64,000 nt of DNA, from assembly GCF_021513155.1 (NCBI RefSeq), contig NZ_CP090984.1, positions 26,997 to 90,996 of the forward strand, written 5' to 3'. Position 1 is the first letter of the stretch. The number at the start of each line of letters is the position of its first letter. This document shows, one piece after another, positions 45,306 through 55,329 of this stretch. Source of the stretch: Jeotgalibaca sp. MA1X17-3 (GTDB lineage Bacteria; Bacillota; Bacilli; Lactobacillales; Aerococcaceae). The notes under the pieces were generated by a model, which was not told where the DNA came from, searched no databases, and was given only the letters and a program-made list of their open reading frames with translations. Both the position numbers and the translations under genes were made by a program.

Positions 45306-46289
45306 ATGAAAAAAATTATGAATGACCCGAATAAAATCGTTGAAGAAATGATTGAAGGTATGATTGTTGCTCACTCTGAGTTAATCCAAAGAGTACCTAA
45401 AACAGGTATTATTCAACGTAAGGCAGAAAAAACTGGAAAAGTAGGTATTGTTTCTGGTGGAGGAAGTGGACATGAACCGGCCCACGCAGGATTTGTTGGG
45501 GAAGGAATGTTGTCTGCAGCAGTTTGTGGCGCAGTCTTTACTTCACCAACTCCGGATCAAATTTTAGAAGCTATCAAGGTGGCGGATGAAGGTGCTGGTG
45601 TCTTCTTAATCATAAAGAACTATTCCGGAGATATTATGAATTTTGAAATGGCTCAGGAACTTGCTGAAATGGAGGATATAGAAGTAGATAGTATTGTTGT
45701 AGATGATGATGTGGCTGTTGAGGATAGCTTGTTTACCCAAGGGAAACGTGGAGTGGCAGGAACGATACTTGTGCACAAAATACTCGGTTATGCTGCTCAG
45801 CAAGGAAAATCAATTAAAGAAATAAAACAAATGGCTGAAGAACTAATACCTAATATCAAAACAATTGGACTCGCTCTTACTGGGGTAACAACACCAGGGG
45901 CTGCTCAAGCAAGCTTTACTTTAGGTGAAGATGAGATTGAATATGGAGTAGGAATTCATGGAGAACCTGGTTATCGTAGAGAGAAGTTACAACCTTCTTA
46001 TGATGTTGCTGATGAATTGCTAACGAAGTTAGCCGGAGAATTTGATGCAACGAAACGGTTTGCGGTGATAATCAATGGCCTCGGAGGAACACCTCTGATG
46101 GAACAATACGTTTTTACAAATGATGTAAAAAAACTGATGAATAAACGTAAATGGTCTATTGATTTTTATAAAGTAGGAAACTTTATGACATCCCTTGAAA
46201 TGCAAGGGTTGTCGCTAACTCTACTTTGTCTAGAAAATGATTTTTATATGGAAGCATTAAATGCACCAGTTGAAACGATTAGCTGGTAA
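45306..46289 (+). CDS. dhaK: Dihydroxyacetone kinase subunit DhaK
   Basis: A 327-residue subunit that binds dihydroxyacetone covalently through a His. The hemiaminal His lies in YGVGIHGEPGYRRE near residue 219. SGGGSGHEPAHAGFVGEGM near 50-70 is the substrate pocket, and the C-terminus is of normal length. It works with DhaL and DhaM to make dihydroxyacetone phosphate in the cytoplasm. AAAGGATGG precedes the ATG. It follows gldA by 36 bp, so the product of GldA is taken up directly by this kinase. Confidence 0.95.
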   Translation: MKKIMNDPNKIVEEMIEGMIVAHSELIQRVPKTGIIQRKAEKTGKVGIVSGGGSGHEPAHAGFVGEGMLSAAVCGAVFTSPTPDQILEAIKVADEGAGVFLIIKNYSGDIMNFEMAQELAEMEDIEVDSIVVDDDVAVEDSLFTQGKRGVAGTILVHKILGYAAQQGKSIKEIKQMAEELIPNIKTIGLALTGVTTPGAAQASFTLGEDEIEYGVGIHGEPGYRREKLQPSYDVADELLTKLAGEFDATKRFAVIINGLGGTPLMEQYVFTNDVKKLMNKRKWSIDFYKVGNFMTSLEMQGLSLTLLCLENDFYMEALNAPVETISW

Positions 46290-46321
46290 AAAAAACTAAA
46301 TAATAAATGAGAGGATTTCAA

Positions 46322-46912
46322 ATGAATATGGACTTACAAACAGGTATACGTTGGATGGAATTATTTAATGAAAAAATCCAACAAGAAAAAGAGTATTTGA
46401 CTCAACTTGATACACCAATTGGAGATAGCGATCATGGCAATAATATGTCGCGAGGTATGTCTCACGTTGTTCAAGCAATTGAAACAGAATCTCCTGATTC
46501 ACTAGAGGCACTCTTGAAACTAGTTACATCAACCTTACTAAGTAAAGTTGGTGGAGCTTCTGGCCCTTTATATGGTTCGGCATTTATGGGTATGTTGAAA
46601 ACTTTTAAAGAAGATAATACTTCATCATGGGGGAAAATCCTCCAAGGTGGATTATATAGTATCCAAAAACGCGGCAAAGCCGAAGTTGGAGATAAAACGA
46701 TGGTTGACGTATGGGCACCAGTTGTTCAAGCAGTAGAAAATAATCAGTTAACTCATGTGATTATTGAAGAAGCGGTTGAAGCAACCAAACCACTAAAAGC
46801 TAAAAAAGGTCGTGCTTCTTATGTAGGGGATCGCTCCATTGGACATATTGATCCAGGCGCCTATTCATCTGCCTTATTATTTTACACAATGTTACAATCG
46901 GAGGAGAAATAA
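46322..46912 (+). CDS. dhaL: Dihydroxyacetone kinase ADP-binding subunit DhaL
   Basis: A subunit of about 196 residues that carries tightly bound ADP and transfers phosphate from DhaM to dihydroxyacetone on DhaK. The Mg-binding Asp cluster is in IGDSDHGNNMSRGM near residues 31-37, and GGASGPLYGSAF is the nucleotide loop. GAGAGG is used for ATG 46322; an earlier ATG at 46307 overlaps this site and is less likely. The stop overlaps the dhaM start (TAATG). Confidence 0.94.
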   Translation: MNMDLQTGIRWMELFNEKIQQEKEYLTQLDTPIGDSDHGNNMSRGMSHVVQAIETESPDSLEALLKLVTSTLLSKVGGASGPLYGSAFMGMLKTFKEDNTSSWGKILQGGLYSIQKRGKAEVGDKTMVDVWAPVVQAVENNQLTHVIIEEAVEATKPLKAKKGRASYVGDRSIGHIDPGAYSSALLFYTMLQSEEK

Positions 46913-47286
46913 TGGATAAACCAGGAATAATTATTATCTCTCATGTGTATGAAATTGCAAAAGGAATCGAACGATTGCTAAAAGAGGTCGCCAGAGATGT
47001 TCCAATTAAAGTAATTGGAGGAGTAGATAAAGTGGATATTGGTACCAGTTTTGATACGATTCTTGAATTGGTTAATAGTCATCCGTCTACTAACTTATTA
47101 GCCTTTTATGATTTAGGTAGTGCCAAGATGAACTTAGAGATGGTACAAGATTTAAGTGACAAGACCCTTACTATTTATAATGTACCAGTTGTTGAGGGGG
47201 CCTATGCTGCAGCAGCGCTACTACAAGCTGGGGTGACTAAAGAAGGTGTTGAAGAGCAATTAAAGGAAATGCAAATGGATAAGTAA
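46912..47286 (+). CDS. dhaM: Dihydroxyacetone kinase phosphotransfer subunit DhaM (EIIA-Man type)
   Basis: A 124-residue single-domain EIIA-Man-like protein. The active His11 is in IIISHVYEIAKG, where lactococcal and enteric DhaM have a similar IVSHS motif. It takes phosphate from HPr and passes it to DhaL-ADP, so dihydroxyacetone phosphorylation is paid for by PEP. It is the short Gram-positive form without the HPr and EI domains found in E. coli. Translation is coupled to dhaL. Confidence 0.93.
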   Translation: MDKPGIIIISHVYEIAKGIERLLKEVARDVPIKVIGGVDKVDIGTSFDTILELVNSHPSTNLLAFYDLGSAKMNLEMVQDLSDKTLTIYNVPVVEGAYAAAALLQAGVTKEGVEEQLKEMQMDK

Positions 47287-47519
47287 AAAATAGTATATTA
47301 TTAATCAATCTAAGCAATAATATTGTAACCTGAAATTGTTGTCATGAAAACAACTACAAAATCTTCTGGCATATTTCTAAATTACGTTAACAAGATAGCC
47401 GATAGGGGAAGTAACGACGCCGAATTAAAGGTAGTTGTATAAAAAAATTATAATAGCAGAATTTGTGTACCAATATTTTTAGGAAGTCGGACGTAAATAC
47501 TTGCATCAACGAGCAGAAA

Positions 47520-48031
47520 TTTCGGATGTTGGATTGTCTATACTAAACTGTACAAAATTTATAGGGTCTGCAATCTGAAGTCCAACGGACTTTTGTATCC
47601 GAGGGTTCCGTGAATCCTAAATTTATTGAACCAATTGATATAATCACTCAGCTCTACTTTCAGGTGGTTAAGATTCGTAAACTGCTTTTGATAAATAAAT
47701 TCTGTCTTGATTACTTTAAAGGTAGCTTCTGCTACCGCATTGTCATAGGGACAGCCCTTCATGCTTAATGATCGACGAATACCAAACGTTTTCAAAGCTT
47801 CATCTATCACTTTTTTTTAGCCATGTATCAAAAGAAGAAAGAGACAAGTCATATTCTTGAATAATCGTTGTTCTTGATTTTCCAGTATCATGTAATTTCA
47901 CAATTTGATTTTTAAATTCTTTGGTATAGGTACGCCTTGGTCTTCTTTCGGTCATAGTAGATTCTCCTTTTTATTCTTCATTAGAATTTTACAAGACCTT
48001 AATTTTATTGTCCAACTAAGTGTAGCCTATC
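47520..48031 (-). mobile_element. IS3-family element with large internal deletion
   Basis: On the minus strand, MTERRPRRTYTKEFKNQIV ... SLSSFDTWLKK (47955 to about 47812) is the start of an IS3 OrfA. It joins directly to the last 80 residues of OrfB (KTFGIRRSLSMKGCPYDNAVAEA ... NWFNKFRIHGTLGYKSP, down to 47559). Imperfect terminal repeats (CTATACTAAACTGTACAAAATT and CTACACTTAGTTGGACAATAAAATT) are still visible. Nearly all of the catalytic core is deleted, so this is an inactive remnant. Confidence 0.85.
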
Positions 48032-48458
48032 CAATGAGATTACTTGAAGACGGAGGATCTCATTAAATAAAAAAGCATATGTCGTAAGACTCTCTTACAG
48101 TATATGAATCAATATTATGAGTGGAATATTGTTGTTATTACCTGGGAAGGTTTGCTGAAGTTATTAACAACAAAGGGATATATTATCTTATATAGAATGT
48201 AATATAAAAAAATGGCTCTTCATCAAATGACATCGATGAGTATTAAAATTCGCTAATGTTATTTTTGATATTTCGTGATTAGTTTTAGAAATTATCTTAA
48301 AACTGTATAAACTATGTTAGTAGTACCCAATTGCGAATTTTTGAGCGATTTAATGTTTATTCGTCCGTAAATTAATAAATATGTATAGATTTTCTTATGG
48401 CTGAAAATGATGATAAATGTAGAACAAAAAGTTAATTATATAAATGGAGGTTATTAAC
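48032..48458. other. Spacer with an ISL3-end scrap
   Basis: About 430 bp without a gene. GGCTCTTCATCAAATG at 48214-48229 equals the tip of ISL3-family ends. The ribosome site of the hydrolase gene is at the right edge. Confidence 0.45.
48214..48229 (+). repeat. Solo ISL3-type end
   Basis: GGCTCTTCATCAAATG matches the tips at 31791, 41662 and 50581 with one base difference. It has the same orientation as the copy at 50581, so the two do not form inverted ends of one element. Confidence 0.55.
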
Positions 48459-50471
48459 GTGAAAAGAAGAACGTTAGTGTTACTTATCACATCGCTCTTA
48501 TTAATTTTTGTCGGAAGCTTTATTGCTTCTATGAGCAACAGTTCATCTGGAGATGTAGATATCTCACGCATAAGTTTTGAAACGGATAACGGCGAACTTT
48601 CTGGTCTATTATACTTGCCAGAAGGGGCCAAAGATGAGCCGCGTCCAACAATTGTGGCTACACACGGTTATTTAAACTCGGCAGAAATGCAAGCAGCACA
48701 AGCAATAGAAATGTCGAAGAGAGGATACGTAGTGTTAGCCCTTGATCTATATGATCATGGTCATTCAGTAGGGGAAATGGATAAGTCAATTCCATTCTTT
48801 TCTTTCTGGCTAACAGCTATGTATGATGCTGTCAACTACATGTACGAACAAGATTTTGTTTTGAAAGATGAAAATAATAATGGTGTCATCGCTGTTTCTG
48901 GCCATTCTATGGGAGGGTTTTCTTCAACGCACGCAGTACTCTTGGATGAAAAATTTTACGAACAATCAGGGTTTAGAAAGATTAGTAGTTCTTTAACAAT
49001 GGGTTCAGATTACTCTAATATTTATGTTTTAGGTTATGAACTAAACGACATTGTCAATGCATATGGACCTAGAACCTCTGGTGCAATTGCAGGAAAGTAT
49101 GATGAATTTTTCTTTAGTCCGGAGGCAGCAGCGCTAGGAAAAACCGTTGTCGAAAAAGATTATATTAGCACAAAGGAAGCACAATCATTTCTGGGTAATC
49201 CTGAAAATCCAAGTGTTGGCGAATTTTACAAAGCTAGCGGTGGCAAGCGAGTTATTTATCAACCTAAAGAAACCCACCCCTGGAATCACTTCTCAATGAA
49301 TACTACAGATCATGTAATTGATTTTTATGATGAATCATTTTCAGAATATTCTGATATTATAAAAGTTGGGAATGCTAATCAATCATGGATGTATAAAGAA
49401 TGGTTCTCATTTTTGGCTTTAATTGGTTTCTTCTTAATGTTTGTACCTGTCGTTAAAATATTGTTGAAAGTACCGTTCTTGTCAAAAGCAATCGTTGATA
49501 GACCAAAATCACTGCCTGTTCCCAATACAAATAGCGAAAAAACTTCAAACTTAATAATGATTATATTTGGATCGTTTATGCCAGCCTTACTATTCACTAC
49601 ATTCTATAGTGGTGTAGAAGTTGGACTGAGATTAATGACGCAAATTAACTATATTATTATTGCAATAAGTTTAATTACTTTGGTTTTTGCTTACTTTAAG
49701 GATAAGCATTCGGACATTAAAAAAGTTTCAATTGCGGTACTTATTACTAGTATTGCCCAATTTATACTGATAAAATATCGTGGTACATTAATTGAAGTTA
49801 GTGATTTTTTAGGAGCTCCAACAGGAAATACGATTGCATACTGGGCTATCAATATTGCACTGATTACGCTAATGGTGTTGATAGTGAATTATTTTATTTA
49901 TCAAAAACCTAAAGGAGTAACAATTGAAAATTACGGCTTGAAAGTTAATGTGAAAACTGTGCTTGCATCCTTAGCAGTTGCGGCGATTGCTATTGCTGTT
50001 AGTTATCTCATGTTATTTATAGTGGATGCTCTATTTAAAACAGATTTTAGATTGTGGACATTAGCAGTTAAAACATTTGAAACCCATCACCTTGTAGCTT
50101 TATTAAAATATGCACCGCTATTCTTTGTTTTCTACTTTATAGTGGGATTATCCATAAATTCCAATACAGCGGATGAACGCTTTGATGGTATTAAGGGGTA
50201 CCTTGTTTCAATCTTTATGTTTGTAGGCGGGTTAATATTCTACTTAATCTACCAATATGGATCGTTATTCGTAATGGGCCAAGCAGCATTTCCGTCAGAG
50301 GCACTATCATCAATTGTTGTAATTGGGTTGGTACCTGTACTAATTATAGCTGCAATATTTAATAGATACTTCTATAGATTAACTGGGAATGTTTATTTAG
50401 GAACATTTATTAACGTATTCTTAATGACTCTTGTTCTATTGGCTAATACTGCACTTTATGCGACTCTATAA
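48459..50471 (+). CDS. Membrane protein with N-terminal alpha/beta-hydrolase domain
   Basis: A protein of about 670 residues. After a membrane anchor (about 7-25) comes an extracellular alpha/beta-hydrolase domain: THGYLNSAEMQ near 70, LDLYDHGHS, nucleophile Ser in SGHSMGGFSS near 148, and a candidate His in HPWNHFSM near 273. The second half (about 305-670) has roughly ten membrane segments of no recognised family. GGAGG eight bases before GTG 48459 favours that start over ATG 48444. The substrate is unknown. The gene is flanked by IS debris, so it may be transferred cargo. Confidence 0.85.
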   Translation: MKRRTLVLLITSLLLIFVGSFIASMSNSSSGDVDISRISFETDNGELSGLLYLPEGAKDEPRPTIVATHGYLNSAEMQAAQAIEMSKRGYVVLALDLYDHGHSVGEMDKSIPFFSFWLTAMYDAVNYMYEQDFVLKDENNNGVIAVSGHSMGGFSSTHAVLLDEKFYEQSGFRKISSSLTMGSDYSNIYVLGYELNDIVNAYGPRTSGAIAGKYDEFFFSPEAAALGKTVVEKDYISTKEAQSFLGNPENPSVGEFYKASGGKRVIYQPKETHPWNHFSMNTTDHVIDFYDESFSEYSDIIKVGNANQSWMYKEWFSFLALIGFFLMFVPVVKILLKVPFLSKAIVDRPKSLPVPNTNSEKTSNLIMIIFGSFMPALLFTTFYSGVEVGLRLMTQINYIIIAISLITLVFAYFKDKHSDIKKVSIAVLITSIAQFILIKYRGTLIEVSDFLGAPTGNTIAYWAINIALITLMVLIVNYFIYQKPKGVTIENYGLKVNVKTVLASLAVAAIAIAVSYLMLFIVDALFKTDFRLWTLAVKTFETHHLVALLKYAPLFFVFYFIVGLSINSNTADERFDGIKGYLVSIFMFVGGLIFYLIYQYGSLFVMGQAAFPSEALSSIVVIGLVPVLIIAAIFNRYFYRLTGNVYLGTFINVFLMTLVLLANTALYATL

Positions 50472-50580
50472 TTGTACATTATAACAATATAACTCGAAAG
50501 TAAAGTTGTACAACATATGATGTTATTGAGTAAACAAGGGTTCTCTAATAAATCGTGTTAGTGAGTTCAAATGAACTTGC

Positions 50581-50650
50581 GGCTCTTCGTCAAATATACT
50601 AAGGTTAGTAGTGCATATCCCAAAGATGGATATGCACTACTATTTTTTTA
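50581..50650 (+). terminator. ISL3-type end followed by a terminator
   Basis: GGCTCTTCGTCAAAT (50581-50595) is followed by TAGTAGTGCATATCC and GGATATGCACTACTA, a perfect 15-bp stem with a CAAAGAT loop and T7. The plan, IS tip then terminator, is the same as in the left ends at 31791 and 41662, but the hairpin sequence differs. Confidence 0.75.
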
Positions 50651-50838
50651 TATAGTAGAGGTGAAGAGGAGGCCATCAACACCCGAAGACTTTGAGTCTG
50701 CACGTCAAACAGGCCCCTTCACTATCCTTGATTGAATCCGTTTGAAGTATGTTGGTCCTTTGAAATCGTCTATAGGAAAGTGGAATCGTTAAGGTATAAG
50801 TGGAGTACTTCCATTTAAATAGAAAGGATCGAAAATAA
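50651..50838. other. Non-coding left part of the IS110 remnant
   Basis: No gene; probably the non-coding left end of the IS110-type element whose transposase starts at 50839. Confidence 0.4.
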
Positions 50839-51880
50839 ATGAGAGTCATGACTTTAGATGTGAGTAAAGGAAAAAGGTATGTTGTTATTTATGAAGAAGA
50901 AGTCTGTGTTGCGGAATTCGAAATTAAACACAATCAAGAAGGGTTTAACCAACTTAAAAGCCAGCTTTGTAAAGAGACCACTAAAGTAGTTTTTGAAGCT
51001 ACAGGGGTTTATTTTAGACAAATTTAACCCTTTTTAAAGATGGAACGGATTTCATATTGTATCCTAAACCCATTATTGGCTAAAAAAACAAACTGAGGGT
51101 TTGCGTGGTAATAAAAAAATAAAATAGATGCATAGAAATTAGCGCAGTCCCATAATCATTTTGATCGTTAAAAAAAGAAGCATCAGACCTTCATCTATTC
51201 AGAAATACATGAAGTATCTATCTTGTATGATGAAGTCCACGCTAGTCTTATAAAACAAAGAGCACAACTTCACGCCTTTCTCCAACAGTGTTTTCCAGAG
51301 ATAGAAACGTTATATTCTAGTAACCTATCTACATATACATTAAATATTATGGAGTGTTTTCCTCCCCCTGCATATATTAAAGAGTTAAGTAAAATAAGAA
51401 TAAAAAATATAATTCTCGTAAGTACTAAAAAAACATTTCAAAAAAAGCTCTACTAAAAGCAGAACAATTTATTCGTTTAGCAGATAAGTTTTATCCAGCA
51501 GTAGATAAAGATCATTTTTTAGTAACTAAAGTTCAATACAGAATCAAGCAGATACAACAATTATTCAATACAAAAGACCAATTATCTAAAAAAATGATTG
51601 AACAGTCAAAAAACCTTGATGAATTTTCAGTACTAGTTAGTATACCTGGGATAGGCCCTCTAACTGCTGCGTTGATGATCTCTGAATTAGGGGACATCAG
51701 ACGGTTTTCTACTTCAAATCAGTTGAACGCTTATGTTGGAATTGATATACGTACTCATCAATCTGGAACGATGAGAAAGAAAGATCGAATAAATAAACGT
51801 GGTAATGCTCGCGCTAGAAAAATATTATTTTTTACTATTCGAAATATGTTGAAGACTCAAAAATCTCCACCCAAATTCCT
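50839..51880 (+). pseudogene. IS110-family transposase, decayed
   Basis: The N-terminal nuclease domain is recognisable (MTLDVSKGKRYVVIYEE ... VVFEATGVYFRQI, 50839-51027). A helical middle follows (LIKQRAQLHAFLQQCFPEIETLYS), then the Transposase_20 part in 51594-51860 (LVSIPGIGPLTAALMISELGDIRRF). Stops and frame changes break it in at least three places. It differs clearly from the IS110 fragment at 41975. Its 3' end is replaced by IS1380 sequence near 51880. Confidence 0.85.
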
Positions 51881-52725
51881 TACACGAACAACTGCTGTTC
51901 CAACTGATTGCAGGATACTCGGCTGATTCGTCTCTCAGTTGTCTTTTTCCCGATTTTAGGTTCTGATAAATGAGGATTCAATCCTCCAATTCCAAGAACT
52001 AAATCAGGCTCTCTTGGACAAGGTTCGTTTGGAATGAAATGAGACAGAAATGATTATTGACCTTGACTCCCCCCACTCAGATACGTTTGGGAATTAGGAA
52101 AAACTAATTTTAATTCCCACTATGGTACGAACGGCTACCATCCTTTGAAGACGTTTGATATATTAACCGGGGACTTCTTAAAGGCAGAACGTATACACGT
52201 CCAACAGGATGAAAAAGTTTATGAAAACCTTATGGGCCCATTATAATCAATCTTTTCCTTGCATGGCACGGATATTTTGGTCCAAGGGGATGATGGGTTT
52301 GCACGAAATCCACGAGAGAACCAGACATATTCATCTTCAGATATGAATATGTGATTACGAATCCGTCCAGAACTCATTCAGCTGAAATAATTTTCCGACT
52401 ATACCATAAGCGTGGAACCATGGAAAACTTCATCAAGGCAACAAAAAATGGTTTCTATTTTAATAAGACTGATAGCTCCAGTTTCCTGGAAAAAAATGCC
52501 CGGATGTTGGTAAACCTATTGGCTTATAACCTTGTTAATTTTATGAATACTCTCTGTCTATTTGTAAAAGAAGAAACTTTTCAGGTAGATATCCTCCGAC
52601 TGTTCAAAGTAGCAGGAAAACAACAAGAAGTGGGCTCAAATTATTCTTAAAACTAAGTTCCTTCCGTGTCTATCAAAACCTGTTTTACTATCTGAGGGAT
52701 AAAATACAGCAATTATGCTAGTAAA
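51880..52725 (+). pseudogene. IS1380-family transposase remnant
   Basis: Pieces in several frames match IS1380-type transposases: DLDSPHSDTFGN, then HYGTNGYHPLKTFDILTGDFLKAE. These are followed by 52351-52650 (KRGTMENFIKATKNGFYFNKTDSSSFLEKNARMLVNLLAYNLVNFMNTL) and LKLSSFRVYQNLFYYL up to about 52720. The N-terminal part is short and scrambled. It is inactive. Confidence 0.85.
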
Positions 52726-53121
52726 TATAAATAGATACTATTTTTTAAAGTGAAGGTATCCTGATGGGATTCACGCGACTAAGAATAGGAGCTCTTCACT
52801 CTTTATTTGCAAAAAAGATTTTATATTTGATTTACATGCTGGATTGAAGAATGTAGTTAGCCAATGCTAACTAAAAAATGCCACGTGAATTTCATGTTGT
52901 ATTGAAATTACCATAACTCTCAATTGACAGGATGAATTCATATGACGAAAACTAAGAATAGTATAGATTCATATAAGGGAAAATACTTTCCGTATGCAGA
53001 GCGTTATTACCTCAACAGATATAGGGAGTGATTTGTTTACTTTAATTACTTTTGAGTATGACGTATAATCAACTATAACAAGAATATAATAGTTAATAAG
53101 TTGTTTAAGGAGAGATGAGAT
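52726..53121. other. Spacer before dhaS
   Basis: About 395 bp with no gene recognised. No DhaS-type GGACA...TGTCC box is seen here, so dhaS itself is probably not autoregulated through such a box. AAGGAGAGATG precedes the dhaS start. Confidence 0.4.
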
Positions 53122-53670
53122 ATGATTCAAAATAATATAACGAAGGAAATCATTTCTTGTTCCTTCAAACAATTAACCAATGAAAAGGCTATTGATAAAA
53201 TATCGATAACAGATATCATGAATCAGACTGATTACCGACGTCAAACTTTTTACCATCATTTTAATGATAAATATGATTTAGTCACTTGGATTTTTTCATG
53301 TGAGGTTTCTGAATTAATTGACTTAATTTCAAATTGGGAGCAACGAGAGAATGTACTGTTATTTTTATTACAATATCTTGAAGAAAATAAAATCTATTAT
53401 AAGAAAATATTCTTAAATATTAAATTGGACTCATTTAAAGATTATTTCGTTTATTATATCAAGCAAGAAGTTAAAAAAATCACAAATGATTATTTAAAAA
53501 CACTTACTGTTTGTGACATTACTCATACTAGTGTTGTAGCAACCACAGATTTTTATACTTATGGTTTATCTGAAATGCTCTATCGTTGGGTCCTTGAAGA
53601 CTGTAATCCAAATGCTAATAACTATCATAAATTACTTATTCAAGCAATTCCTTATAAATTTCAATCATAA
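53122..53670 (+). CDS. dhaS: DhaS, TetR-family activator of the dihydroxyacetone operon
   Basis: A 182-residue TetR-type regulator. The N-terminal HTH (KISITDIMNQTDYRRQTFYHHFNDKYDLVTWIF) is typical of DhaS, where RQTFYyHF is conserved. The C-terminal ligand and partner domain has no metal site. In L. lactis DhaS activates dhaKLM together with DhaQ, an inactive DhaK paralogue that senses dihydroxyacetone. No dhaQ gene is seen in this window. The likely target is the box at 43986, 9 kb to the left. It precedes the glycerol-kinase-like gene by 51 bp. Confidence 0.9.
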   Translation: MIQNNITKEIISCSFKQLTNEKAIDKISITDIMNQTDYRRQTFYHHFNDKYDLVTWIFSCEVSELIDLISNWEQRENVLLFLLQYLEENKIYYKKIFLNIKLDSFKDYFVYYIKQEVKKITNDYLKTLTVCDITHTSVVATTDFYTYGLSEMLYRWVLEDCNPNANNYHKLLIQAIPYKFQS

Positions 53671-53721
53671 AAAATACCATATATCTTACTATAAAAAATA
53701 GACTTAAGGAGCTGATTACTT

Positions 53722-55227
53722 ATGGCAGAATATATTTTATCAATCGATCAAGGAACAACAACAACACGTGCACTTATTATTGATCGCCGAGGTAATTATA
53801 TCAATACAGCGACTCAAACGTTTGAACAAAAAATGTCACAATCTGGATGGGTGGAGCAAGATCCAAATATTATCTGGCAATCAGTCTCTGATGTGATTCG
53901 TAAAGTTATGAAACATTCTGAAGTCTCATTCACTCAAATTAAAGCACTTGGTATAACAAATCAGCGTGAAACAACAGTGATTTGGGATCGTAAAACTGGC
54001 CAGCCAATACACAATGCTATTGTCTGGAATTCTAACCAATCATTAACTATTATTGAACAACTTGAAAAAGAAAAAATCGAAGACTCTATTCGCAAAAAAA
54101 CTGGATTAGTATTAAGTCCTTACTTTTCTGCTAGTAAAATCCGTTGGATTCTTGACCACCATCCTGGCTCACAAGAAAGAGCAGAACGTGGAGAGTTAGC
54201 TTTTGGAACGGTCGATAGCTGGCTTATTTGGAATCTAACAAATGGTAAGTTACACACTACCGATCATACAAATGCTTCTAGAACGATGCTGTTTAATATT
54301 CATACTCTAGAATGGGATGATCAATTATTGAAAATTTTTAATATACCAAAGACTATGTTGCCGAAAGTTTATCCAAGCTCTTATATTTATGGTTTAACAG
54401 ATATAGATCTATTTAATGGTATAAATATCCCCATCGCTGGTGTTGCTGGAAACCAACAAGCTGCTTTGTTTGGACAACTAGCTTTTGAACCTGGCCAATT
54501 AAAAAGTACTTATGGGCAAGGAACCTTTATTGTTATGAATACCGGTTCTGAACCTAAACTATCTAAACATAATTTACTGACTACAATCGCCTATTCCACT
54601 GACAAAAAAATAATATATGCTCTTGAGGGTTCTGCTCTTATTTCAGGTAGTGCAATTGAATGGTTAAAAGATGGCTTAAATTTATTTAATTCAATAGATG
54701 ATTCAGAATTATTAGCACTTGAAGCAGATATTAACTCTAGCGTTTATGTTGTCCCAACTTTCCGAGGAATTGGTGCACCTTATTGGGATCCAAATGCCAG
54801 AGGAGCTATCCTAGGAATTAACGAATCAACAAGTCGCCGAGAATTAGTTAGGGCTACTTTAGAATCAATTGCATATCAAGTTACTGATATTATTGAATTA
54901 ATGGAACTAGATACTGGTATCACAGTAGATCTTCTTTACGTTGATGGCGGAGCTGCACAAAATAATATGTTAATCCAGTTTCAGGCAGATATATTAGGTA
55001 AAACGGTTAGACGAATTGAACGTCTAGATACAACAGGATTGGGAGCTGCCTATCTTGCTGGACTAGCGGTTGGTTATTGGTGCGACCAAAATGAGTTAAC
55101 TGTCTTAGTATCTGAGAACGAGAAATTCGAACCTCTTATGGCTGATAATGAACGACAAGAAAAATTGAATGGTTGGCATAGAGCTGTAAAAGCTGTCCGT
55201 TATTATGCTAAATTACTACATGAATAA
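53722..55227 (+). CDS. Glycerol-kinase-like FGGY protein with changed active site
   Basis: A 501-residue FGGY-family protein that aligns over its whole length with GlpK (DQGTTTTRALI, GITNQRETTV, NASRTMLFNIHTL, GAPYWDPNARGAI, VDGGAAQNN). Two key residues differ: the catalytic base Asp245 of E. coli GlpK is Asn244 here (AGVAGNQQAALFGQ), and Thr267, which touches the ATP gamma-phosphate, is Gln266 (TYGQGTF). The His used for PTS control in enterococcal GlpK is also absent. It may be a weak kinase, have a new substrate, or be a sensor partner of DhaS. TTAAGGAG precedes the ATG. Confidence 0.88.
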   Translation: MAEYILSIDQGTTTTRALIIDRRGNYINTATQTFEQKMSQSGWVEQDPNIIWQSVSDVIRKVMKHSEVSFTQIKALGITNQRETTVIWDRKTGQPIHNAIVWNSNQSLTIIEQLEKEKIEDSIRKKTGLVLSPYFSASKIRWILDHHPGSQERAERGELAFGTVDSWLIWNLTNGKLHTTDHTNASRTMLFNIHTLEWDDQLLKIFNIPKTMLPKVYPSSYIYGLTDIDLFNGINIPIAGVAGNQQAALFGQLAFEPGQLKSTYGQGTFIVMNTGSEPKLSKHNLLTTIAYSTDKKIIYALEGSALISGSAIEWLKDGLNLFNSIDDSELLALEADINSSVYVVPTFRGIGAPYWDPNARGAILGINESTSRRELVRATLESIAYQVTDIIELMELDTGITVDLLYVDGGAAQNNMLIQFQADILGKTVRRIERLDTTGLGAAYLAGLAVGYWCDQNELTVLVSENEKFEPLMADNERQEKLNGWHRAVKAVRYYAKLLHE

Positions 55228-55329
55228 TCAGAAAATGAGATTATAAGAAAAAATGAACGACAATAGAGTGAATTCCTACCTCTAAACTAGATACGTAAAA
55301 AAAACAGGTTCATACTACCCATAGAAGAT

